A stretch of DNA of 64,000 nucleotides, taken from positions 264,473,306-264,537,305 of the forward strand of contig NC_057807.1 of assembly GCF_018294505.1 (NCBI RefSeq), read 5' to 3'. Shown in pieces: positions 10,560-22,122 of the stretch (positions are counted from its first letter, which is position 1; each line of letters starts with the position of its first letter). Position numbers and translations under genes: made by a program. Under the pieces are notes generated by a model. That model was not told the DNA's origin, did not search any database, and saw only the letters and a program-made list of their open reading frames with translations. This DNA is from Triticum aestivum. Lineage: Eukaryota > Streptophyta > Magnoliopsida > Poales > Poaceae.

Positions 10560-13040
10560 GGTTAGCCCTGCTCGAGAGCTGCAGCGCAAGCAGCTAAGCA
10601 AGCTGATGAGACTGCACTTGTTTGACACTTATATCCTCCTCACTCTGAAAGATAAACAAGCAGACAAATGACGGGTTTTACACATATAAGTATCAGTGCT
10701 GACAATTCATCACATTTCTTACTGACGAATAAAGTGACAGAGTTTAAAATAGCATTAACACAATATGGTATTGTTCAGGTCAAGACTCAAGACATGGCAT
10801 GAAATGACATTGTGAAGGAGTTGGCAGCTTCACAACACCACTGGATTACAGATCAAGAACTCATAAGTATCAGTGGTTAGTGTGTTGTCAATTTACCCAT
10901 TTCAGATTGGCAAAATAAGATCACTTGCTCTGTATAGTTTAATTTACATGGCATGAAGGAACTTGGTTGTACAACTGAAAACTTAAATTTAGAAGGATAA
11001 ACTTTTATTTATGAACTACATAATAAACTTTAAACATGCAATTTGATGCAAACACAAAAAATAAATAGTTATTGCAGTCATGCCTAACCAAATATACACA
11101 ACAAAGTTTGAAGGCTTGAGAAGGACAAACTTACATTATTGGTGAAGGCAGACTCTATAAAGCCCTTGTCCATTCTGATGGGGGGGGGAATTCAAGAAGT
11201 TTACCACAGAATTTTCTTCATAAGCATTGCCTTTATTCTACATTTTGTTAAGAGTAAATATAGATGTGACAATGTAAGAAAAAATAGAGAATATTTAAGA
11301 TAAGATGAAGAGTGATGCTACATAACCAAGTAGCTATTAATGTAAGTACAACGATACAGGCAAAAGGTACAGCCAAGAACAATGCAGAGCTAAACTTCTT
11401 CAGTACCATCGGTGTTATCCGACCTTATGGTAAGAGTAAATATAGATCTGATGTGTAGAAAATGGAGGGCAAAGGAAAATAAGTTACAGAGTGATGGTAC
11501 ATGAACAACTACCTGTCAATATAAGTACACTGATAAAGGACAGCAGGTACTTACAAGAACAATGCAGAGCTAAATAATTTCATTGGCATTGGATATATTC
11601 TACACTAATGTAACCATTCATACAGATCAGATAATTTGGAGCGAACAATTGATAAGCAAGTTATCATGCATACTGCTGTCACATAATGAACTAGGTATGT
11701 ATGCAAGTACAGTGATACAGGACAACAGGTACTAACAAGAGCAAAACAGCGGGCAACATATTTGCGATATCCTGTCGTTCTTTTCAAACCGGAATTCTTT
11801 TTCGAGCAGATTTCCTGCAAAAAAATATTTGTAAGGCACATGCGGAAAAGTAGAAGTTCAAATTGTCATGCGATATCATAGACAGTACCTCATCCTCGGA
11901 ATGAGACCAGTGCATAACAAGGTTTTTCCATTCAATGTCTTCTAAATTTAGCACATGAGACTTCACCGGAAATTCGTTTATAGACTTGCCATCAAAGTGT
12001 GATTTCCTCAGGTAATACCGATACTGCTGCAATGCTTCCTTGAAAAGCGCAAGCAAGCTTTGCTCATCATGACCATCCATATTGACCCTCGCCTACTTAC
12101 AACAATGTAATATAAATCATTGATGTGTTCAATCAGCAGAAAACAGGAAAATAATCACCATGAATAATAGCACTTACACGTAAGTGGGACAGGAAGATGT
12201 GAAAATGGTGTTTGTCTTCACTATAATCTTCCCATGATGGTAATATATGCACGTAGTCCCTAACAACATTGAAAGCATTGTCTTTTAAACTGGGAATAAC
12301 TGGAATGGGGTTCCAATCTGCAGGAATTGGCCGTCTCTGCAGTTGGGATAGGTCTTCGACCGGCGGACTTGCTGTACTTTTTGCTGGAGTGGGATTTTTC
12401 TGTGGTACGGCTGGTGCTATGGCAACTGAAATCGGCATACCTTTTGCTGGAGTGCAGTTCCTGTGTGGTGGGGCTAGTGGTGTGGCCAGTGAAGTATGGG
12501 TACAGTTTGCTGGAGTCGGTCCTACGTTTTGTGTCACTGGTTGTACAACCAATATAAGTGGGGTGCTGTCTGATTTCTCCGGCACAACCACGTTTTTCAA
12601 GGACTTTGCTGGTGCTCCTTCAGGTTCGGCAATCACCCTCTTCCTTTTTGATGTCTGATGCACAAGAACAACATTTGAGTGGAAAACATGGTATGATGAC
12701 AGATGGAATATATATTGATAATGGATGGGCATGGCATCTCGACATATATGATGAGTAAACTAAGCAGATGGCGGTGCAACAAAGTAGAAGAAATGCAAGA
12801 CAACATATGCAAGATATGCGCAATCAATAAAACCTTGCCAAATTATAATAGGCACCTTGATGTGTGAACATGACAGGCCATCTGCCTTTGAGTCCTCGAG
12901 GTTACAATAGTCATTAGGATCATATTCTGAACAAGAATCTACAGGTGGGAAGCGTATGAGTTTCACTGCATCCAGAATGGCACTCAATGCCTTGGTGCCA
13001 ATTTTGTAAGTCATTGCAGTGTTCCACAATATTCTTCTGA
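10560..13040 (-). pseudogene. TNPA-like CACTA gene (Transposase_24-type), multi-exon
   Basis: Minus-strand coding blocks are separated by introns with GT/AG ends. One exon at about 12654-12178 is Pro/Ala-rich after a basic KRKR start and ends in a block with WNPIPVIPSLKDNAFNVVRD. The next at about 12090-11889 contains YYLRKSHFDGKSINEFPVKS and EWKNLVMHWSHSEDE. The next at about 11814-11737 contains ICSKKNSGLKRTTGYRK. The order 'W..L...W' followed by basic 'N...R..TTG' matches the conserved core of plant Transposase_24/TNPA-like proteins, which bind subterminal repeats during CACTA transposition. Further small exons near 11150 and 10640 are plausible. One exon unit is duplicated upstream. The product is probably not functional, but splice signals are well kept. 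Confidence 0.55.
12911..13023 (-). repeat. Exon unit, copy 1 of a 113-bp duplication
   Basis: The minus strand reads NTAMTYKIGTKALSAILDA. The block is about 93% identical over 113 bases to 13727-13839. Confidence 0.85.
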
Positions 13041-13726
13041 TGCACAGATTCTGATGTTCACTACAATTACGTATAATATCCGAGAACCATGAAAACATAA
13101 ATAGTTGTGAGATTATCTTTGTAATGCAGATGATATTCTAATATAGGGGCGCCCCTATAAACACTTGTGCGCTATCACTGGATTCTGATGAGAGAGCTCA
13201 TGTGTGCTGTAATATGGTGAGTACATTTATATAATCTGGCACAAGTACACAAAAAAAAATAGGCTCCAGAAGTAAGGATAGTTGGCAGGTGATAGGTTCA
13301 TAATATACTATATAGAGAGTTTATTGCCAAACCATGATAACAAGAGCACACAACAACTAGGCAGATCATAGTGTACATAACAGGGGTACACCATAATGAC
13401 GATATATAAATCAGGAAAATGGAATTGACTTGAAAATACGGTGTTGTATTGCCGCTAGTAATTGAAAGCCTATCAATCACGTACAGGCCAGCTCTATCAG
13501 CTGTTGACTGCAGGTGTCCCTGCGCTCCTTCCTGACAAGGAACATACTGTATGTACTAAATACAGAATAAAAAAAGAGGAACATGTTAAAGAACATAAGA
13601 GGAAGCATATTCTTGAGGTTCTGCTTCATTGCATACAATGTTGGTTGCCCACTCATGATGAATCACAGCGCCCAAAGCAATGCAATTCCATGCTGTCTCT
13701 CTGTATGTGGCAATTTTGAACAAGAG

Positions 13727-13839
13727 TCATTAGGATCATATTCTGAACAAGAGTCAACAAGTGGGGAGCGTATGAGTTTCATTGCATCCAGAATGGCACT
13801 TAATGCCTTGGTGCCAATTTTGTAAGTCATTGCAGTGTT
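13727..13839 (-). repeat. Exon unit, copy 2 of a 113-bp duplication
   Basis: Same peptide as copy 1 with a few substitutions (DAMKLIRSPLVDSCSEYDPN instead of DAVKLIRFPPVDSCSEYDPN). Most differences are third-base or conservative, so the frame may have been under selection after duplication. Confidence 0.85.
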
Positions 13840-14265
13840 TAGCTTCAAGACTGGACTGCTGCTAGTGCGACACAAAGCAGCTACACAGATCATAGTGTAG
13901 ATATAACAGGAAAACCTTAAGCATCAGAGTAAAATCAGCAAAGTGGAACTTGCTGGAATATATGTGCTAGTATTGCCGGTACGGCTAGAAAGGCTTCGGA
14001 TACCAGCTCTCTTCAAGTGAAGGTGCGGTACTGTTAATATCAGTGTAACTCTCAAAGGCGACACAGCTCCCCGCATTTTCTTGCTATTCTTATAGGATTC
14101 AAGTGGGCAGGCCACTACAAATCCTATTCCCATGTTTACAAAGTCCTACGAATCAAAGAGGCCCGAAGAGTTCAAAGTGTCCATCACAACCGACCGTATA
14201 GGCCTCTACACTGCAAATATCCCTGCTCATCTTTAGTACAAGGAACATACTGTACTACTATCATA

Positions 14266-14424
14266 CTCCCTCCGTTTCATAATATAAGTCTTGGTAGAGA
14301 TTTCCACTACGGATCACATATAGATGTATCCAGATACACTTTAGAGTGTAGATCCACTCATTTTGCTCCATATGTAGTCCATGGTGGAATCTATACAAAT
14401 ACTTGTATTTAGGAACGGAGAGAG
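14266..14424. mobile_element. Stowaway-type MITE
   Basis: CTCCCTCCGTTTCATAATAT at the left and the matching inverted GGAACGGAGAGAG at the right. Both sides are flanked by TA (14264-14265 and 14425-14426). Inserted inside the CACTA interior. Confidence 0.9.
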
Positions 14425-14529
14425 TACATATTAAAGAAGAACGGAAGAGGAACATGGTAAAGAAGAGCAAGCAGATTTTGGATAATAAAATGTTGGTTGC
14501 GCGGTGCCCACACATGATGAACCAGAGCG

Positions 14530-15480
14530 CATTAAGAATGCAGCTCCCAGCTGTCTCTCGACCATTTCAGGCGGTTGGATGAAGATCCTATGTCTCCTAA
14601 CCCTTCTTCTTCCTCGTCTCTGATTCTTCCCATACAGAACACTGCACGGGCCGCCAGCCGGACCACCGGCCCCCACCGCCTGTGTTCCTCCGCCACCCCC
14701 ACCCCCACCCCCGCCCCCACCCGCGTTGAGTTTTCTTCTTTCGGCAAGGCCCCACCACCGCCCCCCACAACCACTCGAGCCCCTTCGTTCGCACCGGCAA
14801 ACTCCAGCGAGCTCTGAAAAATTGACTGACCCAATTTTGAAATTTAGTCTACTATTTTAACTAGTGTGGAATATAAAAGGGGAAAACCATAAGCATTGGG
14901 AGTATAGTGTTGAGCGTGCCATGGCGGATCTGAAGGTGCAAACCGGACAAAGGCAACTTCGTAACGAAGACAAGAAATCAGAGTAAAGCAGTGGTTATCT
15001 ATTTTCTTGCTGTGATAAATAAGTTGAGCAGATATGAAAGAGTACCGCCTCTAGTGCGGCGCCGTGTATGCATCTGCTGAGAATTTGACGGTGCTGCGGT
15101 AGCGATGGCTATCGGCGGCGTGGAAGCAGATCTAGGAGGGTAAACGGTGGCGGCAGGGCGCGGTGGACGAGACGATCGTAGGAGCAGCGCCGGCAAGGTG
15201 GACGACGGCGAGGATGAAGTGAGAGGACGGGATGCAAGGATCCCAGTCCGAAGCCGTGGATGAGAGAGGTCAATCCCTTGTAATGGACGGCGGTGTCGGG
15301 GTACCAGCTCCAGCATGGTGGAGGAGGACGGCGGTGGATGGGGTGGCGGACGGAGGAGGCTAGGCTGGAGAGGGTGTTTTGGCGCCCACGGAGTACGAAT
15401 GGGGAAAAGGGAGGGAGAGAGGAAGGGGGGAACCATGTATTCAGGGCGCGCTTGTCTCAAATGCGAGGAAATTTACAGAC
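14530..15480 (-). other. GC-rich leader/promoter-like region of the CACTA
   Basis: High-GC, low-complexity DNA (C-rich tracts at 14690-14770, GGCGG-type tracts at 15100-15360) upstream of the minus-strand TNPA-like exons. ORFs here are long only because stop codons are rare in such sequence. A leader or first-exon role is inferred from position, as in the other CACTA of this window. Confidence 0.35.
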
Positions 15481-15680
15481 TTAGCCCCTGTTTCAAATTT
15501 CCTACAGCACAGCAATATTAGTCGGTTGGGGATAGGACGGTAATCTCGCATACACCGTATATTTGTCGACGAGAGTTTGTTTTTGGCGCCCACCGTGTAT
15601 GAAACGGGGAGGGAGTCGATTTCGGCCGAGGACACACTGTGTTTTGGCGCCCACCGTGTATGAATCCGGGTGAGAGGCGG
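15377..15680. repeat. Three copies of a TTTTGGCGCCCAC motif
   Basis: TTTTGGCGCCCAC followed by a GTATGAA-like and GGGGAGGG-like tail occurs at about 15377, 15581 and 15642. The GGCGCC core is palindromic. These could be right-hand subterminal repeats of the CACTA. Confidence 0.6.
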
Positions 15681-16813
15681 TTAGGTCACGTTTGGGTGAA
15701 ATTACAAACCTACCCCTATCGAAACCTATAGAAATCCAGCAGATAGGCTTTGCATGGCAGGGATAGGCACTACTAATTTCCATCTCGCCGATTTTGGTTT
15801 CGGGCGGTTACTGCGACTTTCCCCGCTTTGTTCAAATTTTGCAGAGTGCACGTTTACCATGCCAACTCAATTCGAATCCCGTTTGTATTCTATTTTTCTC
15901 GGGCGGGATCCATTTTCGATTGGAATTAAATTCTATATATATCATTTTTTTTATATATACTTTCAAAAGCACAACACCATTTATACATAAACTAGGAAAA
16001 TTGCTCGTGCGTTGCAACGGGAGAAACAAAACCTCACACGTGACGATCAAATATGTAAGCATGCTACTGTGCAAATTGAGAATATGGTTCTTTGGTGCGG
16101 CGGGGCGGGGCAGTAGGTGGCCGCGGCGGGGACGGGGTTTTGTCCGATAGCCAGGCAAGGACCGACATCACATCTTAATTGTACCATGATGTTTAATTTT
16201 GTCTTTCTTCATAAAAAGTTGTGCAGCTTAATTTGCTTGTTCTCTAGGTAGTACTTCAAAGGTTATTTTGTCAGGATTTAGTGTAAATGCAGTAAATAAT
16301 GATATGCAATACGAAGATACTTGTTTCAAAGGATCCCAATTATTACTATTTTCATTGAGGTGCATTTTCTCCTGCCAGAATACATTTGTGGATGGATGTA
16401 GAGTCCTTAATACGAGCTTCCTGGAGTACCTTTTCAATGTTCCTTCTGTGTTCTGCTAATAGTCCAATACAGAGTCCTTAAAAATCAGTTTCATGCCAGA
16501 AGAAATTACCACTTGAGTTGTTACCTTGGTTGCTCTATAATATTAGTATAACTATGAAATCTGAACACGAAGTAACTACAATTCCATTTCCAGGTACCTC
16601 GTTACTACCAGGAACATAATATTCTCCGATGTCAAAAATAAGAAGAAAGAAAGGAATATATCATCCACCATCGACAGCTCCAATTCAGACCAAATCTCTC
16701 CGGGGACACACTATTCACAACACGCGCTACACAAATCTCAGCGCTGTGTTTCCAACGCGATGGAATCATTCAAGGAACTGCCTACAGAGGCAATCTGCAT
16801 CTGGCATCGGCAG

Positions 16814-17714
16814 CTAAGTAGCCGTGGCCTGCTGAGCTGCTGGCTCTGGCTCTGCCTGGGCAGCGCCGGAAGTGAAGGCCCTTGGAAGAACCCACGGCCA
16901 CCCTCCCCCTACCCCGGTTACCCGCTCCACCTCGGCCACTCTCAGCTTCATCATCTGCTTTTCCCTCTCGAGCTCCTCCATCTTCTCCTTTATTTCCTGA
17001 CATTTTTATAAACATGAAAAAGAGTTGATCATCTCTGCACAACTCTTGACATGATCCAAATTAACTGTCAGCGATTTGTTTTGTCTCCTGAGATGTAAGT
17101 TTAGGTTAAAAATAACTGTTAATAACCGAGATAAATCTGAATTCTAGAGAGTAGAGTCCACAACACAATTAGCACTTTATGTGGTGTACTTGCTCGTAAT
17201 ATATCCTAGAAATCTGAGTACCAGAGAGTGATGTGGGAATAAAAAGAAAACATGACCACAACCGATCGGACCATGAACCAATCATCTTACCTCCAGTGCC
17301 TTATTACAAGCCTCTTCTTTTCTGGCTTCTGACTTGTCACTTCTATGAACCTCAAAGATTATTGCACCATAAGCAACCTGAGAAATTACGTGGGAGTCCA
17401 TGTCAGTTGTAATCATCTGCCATCATAAAACCATCAAGTATTTCTAGGGATCTGAAGATCTAGGACATTTACTGATAACAGAAAATAGATTCCTGGAGTT
17501 GTCGGGTTTTTAGTTCTTCCATATGCATAATGGAAAGCTGTTAATAACTCAACAGTCCATTCAGGTCCAGAGTACTTACCGAGAAAATGAACCGTTCACC
17601 AAGAAGATCTGTAGCAGCTTGAATAGCTTTCTCTTCATTCAGGGGCCTAATGTGAATGTCAGTTGCACGTCCAATAAGCCACCTCTGCATGTTTGTTGCT
17701 AAACAATGGTTTGC
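16814..17714 (-). pseudogene. OPA3-like gene fragment, three exons
   Basis: Three exons with consensus splice sites read in one open frame. Exon 17714-17580 contains ANHCLATNMQRWL and ATDIHIRPLNEEKAIQAATD and ends at a GTAAGT donor. Exon 17377-17291 contains VAYGAIIFEVHRSDKSEARK and ends at GTAAGA. Exon 16996-16814 starts EIKEKMEELEREKQMMKLRV, a coiled coil, and stops at TAG. The IRPLNEEKA motif, the hydrophobic GAIIFEV segment, the SEARKEE motif and the C-terminal coiled coil are hallmarks of OPA3, a mitochondrial membrane-associated protein affecting mitochondrial shape. The first exon with start codon and targeting region was not found upstream. Substitutions such as ERFIFSV and a divergent Ala/Pro-rich tail suggest decay or altered function. 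It lies wholly within a Helitron, so capture is the simplest explanation. Confidence 0.75.
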
Positions 17715-19160
17715 CTGAACATGGTGTGCTATACATCTTGTCAGTACAACAATCACACTCACACAATGTATTATAGATATTGTTTAGTACTCAAACAAGA
17801 GAACCAGAGCGCATCCAAATTTGTAATTCTTTGAACAGATGAATAAACTGTAAACAGAAGAGGACATGGCAAAATTGCTATTCAGTTCTTGTATGAGTAA
17901 ATCTCAACCGAGAAATTCTTTGAAGTGTTCCACAAGGATTGAACATCATCATCAACAATACTTCACATCTATTTCCTTCGCGACACATACGCTCTATCCA
18001 CATTAATGGCATATACACAAGTCCTTTCACTGTCAGCAAGAAGTAACGTGCCATTTTGATGGTGATCTGAATGATCATCGGCGTATGTTGTTCACACAGA
18101 GTTCCATGATCATTCTAAACTGATCTGTAGGACTATAAGGAATCACTGTAAACTGTCATCGCTTAGATATTCCTTCTGTGATATTAACAACAGCATTCAG
18201 AACCTCAAAGAACTACGTGTGTCCACATTACAGAACTTTTGGCGTCAGATAAGGTTGGACCAACAATCTGAATCAAACTACATTGGCGTTCACAGGAATC
18301 AAATTCCCCCGAAACAACAGTGCGAGTGATTAATACCATTATCATAGAACAGGGTGACCTAAACCGCCAATTATCCCACACGCCCAAGCATGAAATCGAT
18401 TCGATTCTGCGACATATCAGAGCAATGCTGTCACCAACTTATAATTAACCAGTAAAAACAAAGGCAGGTCCTCACGCCTTTTATAATAAGCATTTTGTCA
18501 TGCACTTCCCCTGCTTGAGATCATCAAGAGAGAGAGAGCAAAGAAACACGGAAGGAAGATCCGCTCTGGTCCACGGACAAACAAATCAAATCTTACCCTA
18601 CATCTCTCTCTTTGTAGCCAATAGGGAGAAGCATCATCACTCACCTCGTCCACCGACGCCACCCGTGCACGCTCACGTCCCCATGTTGACTACCATGGTT
18701 GAGCCTGCGGGGAGTAGGGGTGGGGGCGGAACAGGGAGGGAGGAGGGAGATGGCGAGGGAAAAGATGGATAAGAGGGGCGGCATGCGGCGGGGCGGGGCG
18801 GGAGGTGGCGGCGGCAGGGGGTGCGCGGCAGGGCGGGGCAGTAGGTGGAGGTGGCGGGGACGGGTGGCGCACGGCGGCGGGCGGGCGGGGCGCGGTGAGG
18901 CGGGGTGGGGATGGGCGACGCGCGGTGAGGCGGGGCGGGGCAGGAGGTGGCGGCGGGCTGGAGGTGGAGATGGGATCGAGGAGGCAGGGTGGTGCGGGTG
19001 GCTGGCCTATTTTTTTTCTTTTCTCTCCGTATCGGTTTGGCCTGACTTATGACTTATGACGAGGACCGCGGGTTAATTTCTCATAAACGGGGGGACTATT
19101 TTGCAACAAGGCCGATGACGGACGACCAGAAGCAGTCGCTGGTTTATTATTAGGGAGAGA
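17715..19160 (-). other. Helitron cargo of unknown origin, GC-rich 5' part
   Basis: No OPA3 first exon is visible. At 18660-18720 the minus strand has a short ATG followed by a GAG|GTGAG donor-like site, possibly a 5' leader. 18720-18990 is G-rich repetitive sequence made of GGCGGGGCGGG-type words. An open stretch near 18050 was not recognised. Confidence 0.35.
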
Positions 19161-21242
19161 TATGGTTTAGAAATGGCATGATTTCAGATTCATAAGGTTG
19201 TATCCATCAATTTGGATTTTCAAATATTTGAAACTACTTTATACTGAAATCCAATGTATGCATTCCTCGCTAACTGTCTCCAGTTAATGTGTGTTTCATT
19301 CGGTTTTTTTTACTTCTCAAACATAAATAATGTGTTTCGCACACGCAACATATAGTGTAATCCCGTTTAGACATTAATTGCATATAAACCATGAATTGTT
19401 TGTAATTAAAGAATATATGGATCACCAATATTGATAAACCATATAACATTACACGTGTGCCCAAATTCAAATGAATATGCATGTTTGATACACAAATTTG
19501 CATTAAGATATTATCGATGTAGTGATCTCCAGTTTAAATATTTGAATCCTCTTTAATCCAGATATTCGCCTCATATAGCTATCACTCATGCTTATATAGG
19601 ACTATCTCTCTGGACCTATATGCGTTCATCGTCTCTCAGGTATCTCTCGTGCTACCTGTATGTCGATAATGTTCTTTTATCTTCGTAACACACTGACGGT
19701 ACTCTCTCCCTCAACCTTCATCACTCTATCTCTCTCTAAGTATACCTCACTCCCTGCTATGTGTCTCTAACTATGATTCTCCATGTGGAATCTCTTTCTC
19801 TCACACAAACACAAAACTTTGTCTCCCGGGGTCTCATTCTCTCTACTATTCCCCTGTGTGCCACTCGCACACCCCTCATACAGAGATGTCTTTCGCTCCT
19901 TAGATATGAGAACCTATGACTCTTCCTCTTAAATATCTCTTCCTCACACACAAACACAAACTCTGTCTTCCAGGGTCTCATATTACTCCACTGTTCTCTT
20001 GTATGTCGCTCACACACACGCTCTCTCCCTAGAGATATCTTGCGTTCCCTCATATGTCTCTCTAGCTACCACTCTCGTTGTGAAATATCTTTCTCTCTCG
20101 CAGACACAAAACTCCGTCTCTCGGGATCTCATTTCTCTCTGATATTTGTTTGTATGTGACTCACATGCACCCTCTCTCTATCTCTCTCTCACCCACACAC
20201 ATAACTCAGCCTTCTGATCCACTCGACTCCTATCTCTAACTTACACTAGCTAGCATCTTTATCTTTCTATTTATCTGTTTCTCCATCAACCTTCTTTCTC
20301 GCCCTCACTCTTGCTTCCTATCACGCACACTACATATGTTTCTCTCTACATGCAGTCAAGTGCCCTCTTTTTATCTTTCTCTCAGACACATATATATAAC
20401 TTCACCCTCTGAACCACCCGGTGGTCATCTCCAACACTCAAACTAGCAGATGTCCCTCTAGCTAGCATCTCCATCTCTGTATCTATCTGTAGTTTCTCTG
20501 TCAACATTTCTTTCTTGCACGGAGTCTTGCTTCCTATCACCCACACTATATATGTCTCTCCATACATATGCATTGATCTCTTTTGCACAATCGTTGTGCC
20601 TCACTCCCTCTGCTCGCCATAGATGCATGCTCTAGCCCATGCCACTATCTCTTAAAGACAAAAACACATGCTCAATTGTCGGGCCTTCTTCTGCATTCTC
20701 ACATGCATGCATATTGTCATACCGATCCGTCTCTCCCATGTTGTTGATCTTATGACTTATGTCTTCTTTCTTTTATCTCGATCATGCGCGCGCACACACA
20801 CACATCCCACGTATACATGTATACCTCTTACACATGCACGTTCAAGGTCTCTATATCTCCATACGTAGTTAATTACCCTCAACCCTAACCCACATCGAAT
20901 CGTTCTCTTCTTGTGTGCACATAACTTCCGCCTGGATGGGTAAAGTAAAACACACACTCACACTTAACAATCTCCTTCTAGCTACCCCCCCTCTCACTCT
21001 TCCCCTATATCCCCGAAACCAATAAGACCATCCCTTTGTTTAATTCCCGCCTACATGCACCATCGATATATAGTAGTCTTCCTTGGTGTCTCTTGAACAA
21101 ACATGTTCTCTCGATGTCGACTCCTCTCACGCGCATGCATTTTCTCTCTCGCACCCCATCGTTGGTGGCCTCTGCCATACACATCACATCTCTATGATAA
21201 GGCCATGCACACTTAAATTACATCCGCCAGCAAGGACCCCGC

Positions 21243-21275
<33 letters not shown>

Positions 21276-21578
21276 GCGCGCACGCACGCACAACCCCCCA
21301 CCCCCCCACACACACACTAAGACTCCATCTCTCTCTCTCTCTCACACACACACATACACACACACACACTAAGACTCCATCTCTCTCTCTCACTTTCTCT
21401 CTCTCACATCCCCCCCCCCACACACATTAAGACTCCATCTCACACACACATGCTCTAGGTGGAGCATTTGTTCCTACCACCCTTCATCCAACCTTACCCG
21501 TATGCTAAACAATCACCTTAATTTACTTGTATAACATGGACAAATTCCACTTTACTTTAGTAGTAAGCAAACTTATCA
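19161..21578. repeat. Degenerate CT/CA-rich tandem repeat region
   Basis: About 1.9 kb from 19.6 kb is almost devoid of G-rich words on the plus strand. Two repeat classes are visible. A roughly 150-bp unit with ACACAAA..CT..GTCT..GGG.TCTCAT occurs at about 19800, 19955 and 20100. A roughly 190-bp unit with CTAGCTAGCATCT..CTTGCTTCCTATCAC occurs at about 20200 and 20390. Clean (CA)n and (CT)n runs lie at 21244-21460. No gene is seen. Confidence 0.7.
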
Positions 21579-21639
21579 TCTGTACCCTTATAAAAAAACG
21601 AGTTGGCGATGATGGTGTGCCTACACTACTAGGGAAAAG

Positions 21640-21880
21640 GCTAGCAGCATCGCGGGTTTTAGATGTATCAGTAGCGCGGGTACCCGCGCTACTAATACGG
21701 CGCTACAGCTAACTCATAGCAGTAGCGCGTGCGCACCCGCGCTACTGCTACACAAGTGTAGCAGCAGCGCGGTTAGGGGAAGCTCGCTACCGCTAGTAGC
21801 GCTAGCGCTCTTTGGCTGGACGCGCTACTGCTATTGAGGCGCTGCTGCTAACTTTTATACACTCGCTACTGCTAATTTAA
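21640..21880. repeat. Left subterminal repeats of the CACTA
   Basis: Repeated GTAGCGCG and CGCGCTACTGCTA words in both orientations, the presumed binding sites of the TNPA-like protein. Confidence 0.85.
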
Positions 21881-22122
21881 GTAGTTTTTTTGGCATATTT
21901 GTTTTGTATTTGAACCGGCTTTGTAGAAGAATCTTTAGCACATAGAAATGTCATCATGATACACATACAAATGCCTGCAAGACCACAAATGTAATCATAG
22001 CATGTACATACAGATAGTCTCTTCATAATCATCATCCAACACAAAGTGATATCTTGTCATCATGTCGAAAATAGCAATACATGCAAGTCTCGAATACTTG
22101 CAACTACAACAACGTCATCCAT

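Larger units (their letters stand above)
8774..15700 (-). mobile_element. CACTA transposon, right end not found
   Basis: Starts with CACTATAAAAAAATACACTT inside the chromovirus remnant; TGC at 8771-8773 would be one copy of the 3-bp target duplication. Subterminal DNA contains CTTCCGTGATGATA (8792 onward) and its complement near 8930. An array of GGCC-rich repeats follows, then a minus-strand multi-exon TNPA-like gene, then a GC-rich leader. No TAGTG terminus followed by TGC and the remaining pol was found, so the right end is lost or rearranged; 15700 is a nominal limit. Confidence 0.65.
15992..19160 (-). mobile_element. Helitron with captured gene exons
   Basis: Read on the minus strand it begins TCTCTCCCTAATAATAAACC at 19160, a wheat-type Helitron 5' end, and ends with an imperfect GTTGCAAC hairpin, AATTTTC and CTAG at 15995-15992. 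The plus-strand neighbours are A at 15991 and T at 19161, the AT target of Helitrons, with no duplication. No Rep/helicase is encoded, so it is non-autonomous. It carries OPA3-like exons in the same orientation as the Helitron. A GC-rich block near 18.8 kb is partly copied near the 3' end (GGCGGGGCAGTAGGTGG at about 16104 and 18834). Confidence 0.7.

Noticed and set aside
14575..15521. Several long ORFs on both strands in GC-rich DNA
   Set aside because: They overlap in different frames, are Pro/Arg/Gly-rich and show no domain; stop codons are simply rare at this base composition.
18690..19059. Gly/Arg-rich ORFs on the plus strand and Pro-rich ORF on the minus strand
   Set aside because: Products of GGCGGG repeats in Helitron cargo; no start context or conserved motif.
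20757..21430. ORFs in CA/CT microsatellite DNA
   Set aside because: Low-complexity dipeptide translations (THTHTH, CVCVCV, SLSLS) with no gene structure.
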